NCBI GenBank assembly: GCA_900543415.1
Contig: UQRE01000005.1
Location: 12,396-76,395, forward strand
Source of the DNA: an uncultured Dorea sp.
Lineage (GTDB): Bacteria > Bacillota > Clostridia > Lachnospirales > Lachnospiraceae
Direction of reading: 5' to 3'
Length of the DNA stretch: 64,000 bases
Part shown: positions 34,211-41,724 of the stretch, in pieces
Numbering within the stretch: the stretch's first letter is position 1
How the letters are laid out: each line of letters opens with the position of its first letter
Position numbers and translations under genes: made by a program
Notes under the pieces: model-generated
What the model was told of the DNA's origin: nothing
Databases searched by the model: none
What the model saw: the letters and a program-made list of their open reading frames with translations, nothing else

Positions 34211-34236
34211 TGAACATATGAATAATTGTTCATATG
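34211..34236. promoter_or_regulatory. SmtB/ArsR-type metal operator
   Basis: CATATGAA and TTCATATG (34215-34222 and 34229-34236) form a perfect inverted repeat around TAATTG. An overlapping dyad pairs TGAACA with TGTTCA (34211-34216, 34227-34232). The pattern ATATGAAnAnnTGTTCATAT matches the known operator shape of SmtB, CzrA and relatives. It covers the predicted transcription start, and an ArsR-family repressor with metal sites is encoded 2.4 kb downstream. Confidence 0.75.
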
Positions 34237-34285
34237 AAAATAATAAATAAACATGAAAAAGATAATTATAGACGGAGGAGTTATT

Positions 34286-36538
34286 ATGCAGGAAGAAAAA
34301 AGAGTACATCACGACCACGAGCATCACCACGAAGGCTGCGGTCACGAGCATCATCACGACCACACGCATGAGCATCATCACGACCATGCTCACGAGCACG
34401 GACATCATGCTAAGAGCAGTAAGGTGAATGTCCCTGTAGGCATGAAAAAAACAGTGTATATATTGGAGAATTTAGGCTGTGCCAACTGTGCAGCGAAGAT
34501 GGAGCGAAAGATTAATGAGCTTCCGAATGTGGAAGAAGCGGTAATTACTTATGCTACCAAACAGTTAATTATAGTGGGAGAACACACAGAAAATCTTTTG
34601 CCGGAAATACAAAAAATATGCGCTGATATTGAAGAAGAGGTTCGAGTCATTCCTAAAAAAGAGAAGGCTCCTAAAAAGAAAGAAAAAAAATCAATTTTTG
34701 CTGAAAATAGAAAAACCTTTATCCAGATTGGTGTGGGAGCAATTTTGTTTTTGATTGGTATCTTAATAGAAGACACCTCTGCGGGAATTGTTTCGGCTGT
34801 GTGCTTTGCTCTGGCATATGTAATCTTGGGTGTAGAGATTGTCGTAAGTGCAGTGAAAAATTTGATGAAAGGGCATGTGTTTGATGAAAATTTTCTCATG
34901 AGCGTAGCTACGATTGCTGCTTTTGTGATCGGTGATTTTGCAGAGGCGGTAGGCGTTATGTTATTTTACCGAGTGGGAGAGTTATTTGAAGAAATTGCTG
35001 TAAGCAGAAGCCGTTCGCAGATTATGGATGCAGTTGACCTTAGACCAGAGGTTGTCGGACGCATAGATGGTGAAGAAGTGACAATGATTCCGGCAGAAGA
35101 GGCAAAAGTTGGAGATATCCTTCTGGTACGTTCCGGTGACAGAATCCCATTGGACGGTAAAGTACTTGATGGAACCAGTCAGCTTGATACATCGGCGGTG
35201 ACAGGAGAACCGGTGCCGGTTCGTGTATATCCGGGTGTGGAAGTCTATTCTGGATGTGTCAATACCGGAGGTGTGCTTAAAATCGAAGTGCAGAAGCCGC
35301 TCAGTGAATCTATGGTGAGCAGGATTCTTGATTCAGTGGAAAATGCGGCGGCAAGTAAACCTAAGATTGATCGATTCATTACGCGATTTGCCAGAGTGTA
35401 TACTCCGGTAGTAGTTGTGCTGGCTCTGGCAACGGCGATCATTCCGTCAATTCTCACAGGAGATTGGAATCATTGGGTGTATACTGCAATCACCTTCCTT
35501 GTCATCAGTTGCCCATGCGCCCTTGTGTTGAGCGTACCGCTGGCGTTTTTCTCAGGTATCGGCAGCGGCTCTAAAAAAGGAATTTTGTTCAAGGGCGGCG
35601 TAGCGATTGAAGCGTTAAAAAATATAAAAGCAGTTGTAATGGATAAGACCGGCACAATTACAAAAGGTACTTTTACAGTACAAAGGATAATCAGCCTTCA
35701 CCGGTTGACGCAGAAGCAGATTCTTACTATGGCAGCAGACTGTGAACTTGCTTCCACACATCCGGTAGCTGTAAGTATCGTCGCCGAAGCGAAAAAGAGG
35801 GAATTAAAGCTGACAAGACCAACCGAGGTGGAAGAGATTTCGGGAAAGGGAATCCGAGCAGTTTTTCCGGAAGGTACGGTGTTATGTGGAAATAGAAGCC
35901 TAATGGAAATGTATCATGTAGATATGGATGGTTATGATAACGAAGAATATGGAACAGAAGCTTTATTAGCGGTAGATGGCAGACTGGAAGGATATCTGGT
36001 TGTAGCGGATGTGGTGAAGCCGGAGGCAGCAGGCGCTGTAGAGCAATTAAGAAATCTTGGACTTGTAACAGCGATTCTGACCGGAGATGAGAGAAACAGT
36101 GCCAAGGCGATTGCTAATCAGGTGAAGATTGATGAAGTGCATGCAGAACTTCTTCCGCAGGATAAGTTGACACATCTTCAAGACATTCGAAAGAAGAGAG
36201 GTTCTGTTCTGTTTGTAGGAGATGGCATCAATGATGCTCCGGTTTTAGCAGGAGCAGATGTGGGAGCTGCGATGGGAAGCGGGGCAGACGCAGCCATTGA
36301 GGCGGCAGATGTTGTGTTCATGACCTCTTCTGTGGAGGCGATACCACAGTCTATAGAAATTGCAAAGAATGTGGGGAAGATTGCGATACAAAATGTAGTA
36401 TTTGCACTGGCTATAAAGTTTTTAGTTATGATTCTCGGTCTGGCCGGTTATGCAAATATGTGGATGGCAGTTTTTGCCGATACCGGAGTTGCAATGCTTT
36501 GTGTGTTAAATTCCATTCGGATTTTGTATCGAAAATAA
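34286..36538 (+). CDS. P1B-type metal-efflux ATPase with His-rich N-terminus (ZntA/CadA-like)
   Basis: The ATG at 34286 follows GGAGGAG and gives 750 residues. The first 41 residues contain 20 histidines. A heavy-metal-associated domain follows with LGCANCAAKM (C65, C68). The CPC metal site is C409-P410-C411, the phosphorylated aspartate is D453 in MDKTGTIT, and the TGEPVP actuator loop and GDGINDAP hinge are present. The C-terminal helices keep the lysine in AIKFLVM and the aspartate in VFADTGVAML that mark Zn/Cd/Pb exporters. An earlier ATG (34253) overlaps the operator leader and lacks a ribosome-binding site. It exports divalent soft metals, most likely Zn or Cd. Confidence 0.93.
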   Translation: MQEEKRVHHDHEHHHEGCGHEHHHDHTHEHHHDHAHEHGHHAKSSKVNVPVGMKKTVYILENLGCANCAAKMERKINELPNVEEAVITYATKQLIIVGEHTENLLPEIQKICADIEEEVRVIPKKEKAPKKKEKKSIFAENRKTFIQIGVGAILFLIGILIEDTSAGIVSAVCFALAYVILGVEIVVSAVKNLMKGHVFDENFLMSVATIAAFVIGDFAEAVGVMLFYRVGELFEEIAVSRSRSQIMDAVDLRPEVVGRIDGEEVTMIPAEEAKVGDILLVRSGDRIPLDGKVLDGTSQLDTSAVTGEPVPVRVYPGVEVYSGCVNTGGVLKIEVQKPLSESMVSRILDSVENAAASKPKIDRFITRFARVYTPVVVVLALATAIIPSILTGDWNHWVYTAITFLVISCPCALVLSVPLAFFSGIGSGSKKGILFKGGVAIEALKNIKAVVMDKTGTITKGTFTVQRIISLHRLTQKQILTMAADCELASTHPVAVSIVAEAKKRELKLTRPTEVEEISGKGIRAVFPEGTVLCGNRSLMEMYHVDMDGYDNEEYGTEALLAVDGRLEGYLVVADVVKPEAAGAVEQLRNLGLVTAILTGDERNSAKAIANQVKIDEVHAELLPQDKLTHLQDIRKKRGSVLFVGDGINDAPVLAGADVGAAMGSGADAAIEAADVVFMTSSVEAIPQSIEIAKNVGKIAIQNVVFALAIKFLVMILGLAGYANMWMAVFADTGVAMLCVLNSIRILYRK

Positions 36539-36598
36539 GACGATATGATGAAAAATCTGAAGAAATAGTTACGAAAATATTAATTTTGGTTGTGTTTG

Positions 36599-36633
36599 TG
36601 CCAAATGGTTGAAATGATTTCGACCATTTGGCA
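36599..36633. repeat. Long perfect-like palindrome between ATPase and arsR genes
   Basis: Two 17-base arms (36599-36615 and 36617-36633) with one mismatch flank a single central G at 36616. The arms begin TGCCAAATGG and end CCATTTGGCA. No T-tract follows, so it is not a typical terminator. It could be a regulator site or a weak attenuating hairpin before the arsR gene. Confidence 0.65.
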
Positions 36634-36680
36634 TAATTAACCAATAGACCAATGCTCATAGAGTCGAAAGGGAGGAGTCT

Positions 36681-37040
36681 ATGAAAAGAGAAGAAGTAGA
36701 ATGTTGTGAAGAGTTGCTTGTTCATGACCAGAAGGTTCAAGAAGTGCTGAAAGAGATGCCAAGCGAAGAGACGCTAAAAGAACTTGCAGATTTTTATAAA
36801 GTATTTGGAGATGCTACGAGGGTGAAGATTCTGTTTGTTCTTTTACAGGCGGAGATGTGTGTATGCGATCTTGCAGAGACATTGGGAATGACGCAGTCGG
36901 CTATTTCTCATCAACTTCGAGTGTTGAAACAAATGAAGCTGGTCAAAAACAGGAGAGAAGGGAAAACGGTATATTATTCCCTCGCAGATGGCCATATACA
37001 GAACATCATCAGTCAGGGAATGGAACATATTTTAGAATGA
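36681..37040 (+). CDS. ArsR/SmtB-family metal-sensing repressor with both alpha3 and alpha5 sites
   Basis: The 119-residue winged-helix repressor has the HTH at about 57-88, including CVCDLAETLGMTQSAISHQL. Two metal sites are readable. The alpha3 type comprises C60 and C62 in MCVCDL plus N-terminal cysteines C8-C9 (CadC-like). The alpha5 type is complete: D103-x-H105-x10-H116-x2-E119 (SmtB-like, zinc). It lies between two metal ATPases and is the obvious regulator of the operator at 34211-34236. A GGGAGGAG site precedes the ATG. Metal identity is inferred: Zn through alpha5 and Cd/Pb through alpha3. Confidence 0.9.
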   Translation: MKREEVECCEELLVHDQKVQEVLKEMPSEETLKELADFYKVFGDATRVKILFVLLQAEMCVCDLAETLGMTQSAISHQLRVLKQMKLVKNRREGKTVYYSLADGHIQNIISQGMEHILE

Positions 37041-37071
37041 TTTACATATAGTTATAAAAAGGAAAAGAAGT

Positions 37072-38934
37072 ATGACAGCGGAATTGAAAAAGAGAAGTAT
37101 TATTTATGGAGCCGGAGTATTTATTTACGTGTGTGCTATCGCGACAACTACGTATAATATGATGGGGGACTGGGCAAAGTTCATATGGTTTTTGACAGCG
37201 TATCTTATTATAGGATTTGATGTGTTTAAAACACTGTGCGAGAAGCTGTTTCAGAAGAAGGTTTTAACGGAGTATACGTTAATGACTTTAGCTACAGTTG
37301 GAGCTTTTGGAATCGGAAGATATACCGAAGGCGTGTTAGTGATGCTCCTCTTTGAACTTGGTGTTATCTTTGAAGCATATTCCACTGACAGTGCGAAGCG
37401 GTCAATAGAAGAGATGATCGACATCCGTCCGCCTTATGCGACAAGGAAATCAGAGGACGGAGAGGTGAAAGTACAGCCGGCAGAACTTGAGGTTGGCGAT
37501 GTGATCGTGATAAGACCTGGGGAACGCATTCCGGTGGATGCACTTGTACAGACTGGATCTTCTATGGTGGATACGAAGGCTGTGACTGGTGAACCGGTAC
37601 CGCGCAAAGTCAGAGAATCCAGTTTTATTTACAGTGGATGTATTAATCTGAGTGGTGTGCTGGAAGCGAAGACTGTGAAAGTGTACAATGATTCTACAGT
37701 TTCCAAGATTATGGACATGGTAGAAGACGCACAGAAGAGACAATCCGAGAGCGAGACATTTATTTCGAAATTTTCAAGAGTCTATACACCGGTGATGTTT
37801 TTCTTTGCGCTGTTTGTTATGATCTATCCGCCGCTTACTTTTTCTTACGGGAACTGGTCGACATGGGTATATCGCGGTCTGATCTTTTTGATTGCTGCCT
37901 GTCCAAGCGGACTTGTCATGTCTGTGCCAATTGCATTCCTTGGCGGGCTTGCCTCTGCGGCAAGACAGGGGATTGTGATCAAGGGTGCAAATTATCTGGA
38001 AGATCTGGCGCAGGCGGACACGTTTGTGTTTGATAAGACCGGAACCTTGACAGAAGGCGTATTTACAGTGCGTGAGATTCATCCGGTACAGGTAGGAGAA
38101 GAGGAACTTCTGGAGATTGCCGCACATGCAGAGAGTTATTCGAATCATCCGATTGCGCGTGCGCTTCTGGATGCTTACGGAGAAGCGGTAGAAAAAGAGC
38201 AGGTCAGTCATGTAAAAGAGCTTCCGGGTTACGGAGTGACTGCGGTTTATGATGGTCAGAAAATTCTTGTTGGAAATTATCATCTGCTAGAGAAATATGA
38301 GATTCCGGTGGACGAGGTTGAATCTGCAGGAACCGTAATCTATATAGCGGTGGATAAGAAATATGCGGGCTATATTATTATTTCGGACGTGCTTAAGAAG
38401 GATGCCGGATGGACACTGAGATATCTGAAGGAGAAATGTCAGGGCGTTCTTGTCATGCTGACCGGTGATACAGAAAGTTCTGCTATGGAAACTGCGCAGG
38501 AACTGGATATGGACTATGCGTATACGGATCTGTTGCCGGGAGATAAGCTGGAACAGCTGGAAGATTTCCTTATGGTGCAGGATGCGAGAGAGCGTCTTGT
38601 ATGTGTGGGAGACGGTATCAATGATGCTCCGGTTCTTGCCAGAGCAGATGTGGGGATTGCCATGGGAGCGCTTGGTTCGGCTGCTGCGATAGAGGCGGCG
38701 GATATTGTGCTGATGGAAGATGAATTGTCTAAAATTGTGGATGCGATCCGCATTTCCAAAGAAACTCTTCGTGTAGTGAATCACAATATTACATTTGCAT
38801 TAGCAATCAAGTTTATGATATTATTTTTTGCAGTTGTAGGATATTTCGGAATGTGGGAGGCGATTATTGCAGAAGTTGCTGTTGTGTTTATCGCGATTCT
38901 GAATGCAGTAGGAGTAGTAAGATATGTAGCATAG
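37072..38934 (+). CDS. Second P1B-type ATPase with CPS motif and no metal-binding N-domain
   Basis: This 620-residue P-type ATPase is related to its neighbour at 34286 but lacks any N-terminal HMA or His-rich region and starts directly with membrane helices. The catalytic aspartate is D321 in VFDKTGTLT, and TGEPVP and GDGINDAP are intact. The metal motif is C277-P278-S279 (IAACPSGLVMSVP) instead of CPC. The final helix has AEVAVVFIAILN, where Zn/Cd exporters have an aspartate. The lysine in AIKFMIL is kept. These changes predict a different metal preference or coordination. It follows arsR by 31 bases, so it is likely metal-induced with it. Confidence 0.88.
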   Translation: MTAELKKRSIIYGAGVFIYVCAIATTTYNMMGDWAKFIWFLTAYLIIGFDVFKTLCEKLFQKKVLTEYTLMTLATVGAFGIGRYTEGVLVMLLFELGVIFEAYSTDSAKRSIEEMIDIRPPYATRKSEDGEVKVQPAELEVGDVIVIRPGERIPVDALVQTGSSMVDTKAVTGEPVPRKVRESSFIYSGCINLSGVLEAKTVKVYNDSTVSKIMDMVEDAQKRQSESETFISKFSRVYTPVMFFFALFVMIYPPLTFSYGNWSTWVYRGLIFLIAACPSGLVMSVPIAFLGGLASAARQGIVIKGANYLEDLAQADTFVFDKTGTLTEGVFTVREIHPVQVGEEELLEIAAHAESYSNHPIARALLDAYGEAVEKEQVSHVKELPGYGVTAVYDGQKILVGNYHLLEKYEIPVDEVESAGTVIYIAVDKKYAGYIIISDVLKKDAGWTLRYLKEKCQGVLVMLTGDTESSAMETAQELDMDYAYTDLLPGDKLEQLEDFLMVQDARERLVCVGDGINDAPVLARADVGIAMGALGSAAAIEAADIVLMEDELSKIVDAIRISKETLRVVNHNITFALAIKFMILFFAVVGYFGMWEAIIAEVAVVFIAILNAVGVVRYVA

Positions 38935-38942
38935 GAGGACGT

Positions 38943-39470
38943 ATGAGAAAAGTATGGCGTGTATTTCCGGCAGTGCTGTTGCTGATGATCCTTTTGACGG
39001 GTTGTGGGAAGAATCCTTATAAAGAAGGAATGGAACAGCTGGAAGCCGGGCAATATAAAGAAGCAGAAGTAAATTTTAAGAAGGCAGTTGAGAAAGAAAA
39101 GAATCTGGCAGATTCTTGCCGTGGACTTGGGATAGCCTGTTTTGAACAGAAGGATTACGAAGGAGCGCGAAAGGCACTGAAGCAGGCGTTAAAGGAAGGA
39201 ACAGAAAAGACGGGAACAATCTACAATCTTCTTGGAGCCTGTGAACTGGAGCTTGGAAATTATGAAGAGGCGTTATCCTGTTATGAGAAGGGGCTGGAAG
39301 CTGAGGGAAACAGTAAGGCGCTGAAGCAGGAAATGGAGTACAATGCGATTGTCGCATGTGAAGGTATGGAAGACTGGGAACAGGCGAAAGAAAGGCTTGA
39401 AAAATATACGGACAAATATCCGGAAGATGAAGAAGCAGAAAAAGAGGCGGAATTTTTAGAGACAAGATAG
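38943..39470 (+). CDS. TPR-repeat lipoprotein
   Basis: The ATG at 38943 with TAGGAGGAC just upstream begins a lipoprotein signal peptide ending LLTGC (Cys 19 region). The remaining part is built of tetratricopeptide repeats with the canonical A-G-F/A-A-P spacing, for example MEQLEAGQYKEAEVNFKKAV and LGNYEEALSCYEKGLEAEG. TPR proteins scaffold other proteins. The gene starts 8 bases after the second ATPase and ends 12 bases before hflX, so it may be co-transcribed with either. A link to metal efflux is not demonstrable. Confidence 0.85.
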   Translation: MRKVWRVFPAVLLLMILLTGCGKNPYKEGMEQLEAGQYKEAEVNFKKAVEKEKNLADSCRGLGIACFEQKDYEGARKALKQALKEGTEKTGTIYNLLGACELELGNYEEALSCYEKGLEAEGNSKALKQEMEYNAIVACEGMEDWEQAKERLEKYTDKYPEDEEAEKEAEFLETR

Positions 39471-39482
39471 CAGAGGATATAT

Positions 39483-40730
39483 ATGATCGAATTAAAGAAG
39501 GAATCAGAGAGAGTGTTCCTCGTAGGTGTTGGTCTTCCGGGGCAGGATGATGTGGAAGATTCTTTGAAAGAATTATCAGAGCTTGCAGCGACAGCAGGAG
39601 CCCAGACGGTAGGGCAGGTGATTCAGAGCCGGGAGCAGATTCACCCGGGAACCTATGTCGGAAAAGGAAAGATTGATGAAATCAAAGACCTGTTGTGGGA
39701 GCTTGACGCAACAGGTATTATTTGTGATGATGAACTCTCGCCGGTACAGATGAAGAATCTTCAAGACGAGCTGGATGTCAAAGTAATGGACCGTACCTTG
39801 GTGATCCTCGATATTTTCGCGGGGAGAGCGTCCACAAGTGAAGGAAAGATTCAAGTAGAGCTTGCACAGTTGAAATATCGTCAGACAAGACTTACCGGAT
39901 TTGGTACGGCGCTTTCCAGATTGGGAGGCGGAATCGGTACAAGAGGACCGGGAGAGAAGAAGCTTGAAATGGACAGGCGCCTGATCAAGAATCGAATCGC
40001 GCAGTTGAACCGAGAATTAAAAGAAGTAAAGAGACACCGAGAGGTGACCCGGGAGAGAAGAAGTAAGAATCATGTACCGGTGGTTGCAATTGTAGGATAT
40101 ACCAATGCCGGAAAATCTACGCTTTTAAATACATTGACGGGGGCTGACATTCTGGCAGAAGATCAATTGTTTGCAACACTTGATCCCACGACACGGAGTT
40201 TAAAGCTGCCTAAAGGACAGGAAATCTTATTGACCGATACGGTAGGTTTTATTAAGAAATTGCCGCATCATTTGATCGAAGCTTTTAAAAGTACGCTGGA
40301 GGAGGCAAAGTATGCAGATATAATCCTGCATGTAGTGGACACATCCAGCCCTCAGATGGACAGCCAGATGTACACAGTTTATGAGACGCTTCAGAATCTG
40401 GGCGTGAAAGATAAACCGATCATTACGGTTTTTAATAAGCAGGACAGACTGGAAGAGGATAGTGTGATCCATGATTTCAAGGCGGATTATACGGTGAAGA
40501 CGTCGGCAAAATCGGGAGAAGGATTGACAGAGCTTCAAGAAACGATCGAGGCGGTGTTGCGGGAGCAGAAGGTTTTTATCGAGAGAATCTATCCGTACAG
40601 CGATGCGGCAAAGATACAGTTAATCCGCAAGTACGGAGAACTGGAAACGGAAGAATACCGGGAAGACGGTATCTTCGTACGGGCGTATGTGCCGGTACAG
40701 GTGTATGCAAAAGTATCAGCTTCGCTGTGA
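39483..40730 (+). CDS. hflX: GTPase HflX
   Basis: HflX is a ribosome-associated GTPase that splits stalled or heat-damaged ribosomes. The 415-residue protein has the N-terminal HflX domain (about 1-195) with GGIGTRGPGEKKLEMDRR. The G domain shows G1 GYTNAGKST, G2/G3 TLDPTTR and DTVGFI, and G4 FNKQD. Length and motifs are standard. Confidence 0.95.
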   Translation: MIELKKESERVFLVGVGLPGQDDVEDSLKELSELAATAGAQTVGQVIQSREQIHPGTYVGKGKIDEIKDLLWELDATGIICDDELSPVQMKNLQDELDVKVMDRTLVILDIFAGRASTSEGKIQVELAQLKYRQTRLTGFGTALSRLGGGIGTRGPGEKKLEMDRRLIKNRIAQLNRELKEVKRHREVTRERRSKNHVPVVAIVGYTNAGKSTLLNTLTGADILAEDQLFATLDPTTRSLKLPKGQEILLTDTVGFIKKLPHHLIEAFKSTLEEAKYADIILHVVDTSSPQMDSQMYTVYETLQNLGVKDKPIITVFNKQDRLEEDSVIHDFKADYTVKTSAKSGEGLTELQETIEAVLREQKVFIERIYPYSDAAKIQLIRKYGELETEEYREDGIFVRAYVPVQVYAKVSASL

Positions 40731-40736
40731 TTTTTC

Positions 40737-40765
40737 TTGAAATGACGTATCATGCCTGTTATGAT
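40737..40765 (+). promoter_or_regulatory. Promoter of the dapF homologue
   Basis: TTGAAA (40737-40742) and TATGAT (40760-40765) are 17 bases apart. A small CGGGAA/TTCCCG hairpin (40789-40803) lies in the leader before the AGGTAG site. Confidence 0.68.
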
Positions 40766-40819
40766 AGTACTAGATGTATATGAATGAACGGGAAAGATTC
40801 CCGAAACCGGAGGTAGAAT

Positions 40820-41677
40820 ATGAAAGTTGTATTGGAACGTTATCATGGACTCGGAAATGATTATGTAGTATTCGATCCAAATAAAAATGAATTTGAACTT
40901 ACACCGGAGAATGTGAAAATGATCTGTGACCGTAATGCAGGTCTTGGTTCTGATGGTGTGTTGGAAGGACCGATTCAGAAAGAAGAAGGAATGTATGTAA
41001 AAGTATGGAATCCGGATGGAAGTGAATCGGAGACAAGTGGTAATGGAGTTCGTATTTTCGCCAAGTATTTGAAGGACGCAGGCTATGTTCAGAAGAAAAA
41101 CTTTGTTCTGCACACAGGAAATGGCCCGGTAGAAGTTACGTTCTTAAATGAGGACGGCAGCAGACTTCGCGTATCTATGGGTAAATTATCTTTCTGGAGT
41201 GATGATATTCCGGTGACCGGTGAACGTCGTGAAGTGATCAATGAAGATATGGTGTTTGGAAGAACACTTTATCCGGTAACTTGTGTCAGCATTGGTAATC
41301 CTCATTGTGTAATCCCGATGAGAGAGATTTCCAAACCGCTTGTAACGAAGATCGGAGATTATGCAGAGATTGCAAGATACTTCCCAAATCGTATCAATAC
41401 ACAGATTATGAAAGTGATCGACAAAGAGAATCTTGCCATTGAGATCTATGAAAGAGGTGCGGGTTATACACTGGCATCAGGAACCGGAGCATGTGCGGCG
41501 GCAGGCGTTGCTTACAAGCTTGGTATGACGAACAACAAAGTTGTGGTACATATGCCGGGCGGAGAGCTTCAGGTAGAAGTGGAAGACGACTGGACGGTAT
41601 ATATGACCGGTGACGTGTTCTACGTTGCGAAGCTGACATTGAGCAATGAGTTCATAGAAAAATTAAGAAGCGTATAA
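40820..41677 (+). CDS. dapF: Diaminopimelate epimerase homologue with both catalytic cysteines replaced by serine
   Basis: The 285-residue protein has the DapF fold signature (YHGLGNDYVVFD, GLGSDGVL, DGSESETSGNGVRIFAKYL, IGNPHCV, IYERGAGYTLASGTGA). DapF normally converts LL- to meso-diaminopimelate with two cysteines acting as a thiolate-thiol pair. Here the first position is S73 (AGT at 41036, in TSGNG rather than CGNG) and the second is S220 (TCA at 41477, in ASGTGA rather than ACGTGA). The rest of the active-site frame is well preserved, so this is not a decayed gene. It could use serines with lower or altered activity, or act on another amino acid. It has its own promoter. Confidence 0.88.
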   Translation: MKVVLERYHGLGNDYVVFDPNKNEFELTPENVKMICDRNAGLGSDGVLEGPIQKEEGMYVKVWNPDGSESETSGNGVRIFAKYLKDAGYVQKKNFVLHTGNGPVEVTFLNEDGSRLRVSMGKLSFWSDDIPVTGERREVINEDMVFGRTLYPVTCVSIGNPHCVIPMREISKPLVTKIGDYAEIARYFPNRINTQIMKVIDKENLAIEIYERGAGYTLASGTGACAAAGVAYKLGMTNNKVVVHMPGGELQVEVEDDWTVYMTGDVFYVAKLTLSNEFIEKLRSV

Positions 41678-41696
41678 GATAGAGATATGATATACT

Positions 41697-41724
41697 AAGG
41701 CATAGGAGGGAAATCCTATGCCTT
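41697..41724 (+). promoter_or_regulatory. Perfect hairpin covering the addB ribosome-binding site and start codon
   Basis: AAGGCATAGGA (41697-41707) and TCCTATGCCTT (41714-41724) form an 11-base perfect stem with a GGGAAA loop. The AGGAGGG Shine-Dalgarno begins in the left arm, and the addB ATG (41718-41720) lies in the right arm. When folded, translation of addB would be hindered. There is no T-tract, so it is not a simple terminator. Confidence 0.7.

Noticed and set aside
34313..34408. CAC/CAT-rich tandem-like repeat as a microsatellite or CRISPR-like element
   Set aside because: It encodes the histidine-rich metal-binding N-terminus of the ATPase in frame and has no regular spacer structure.
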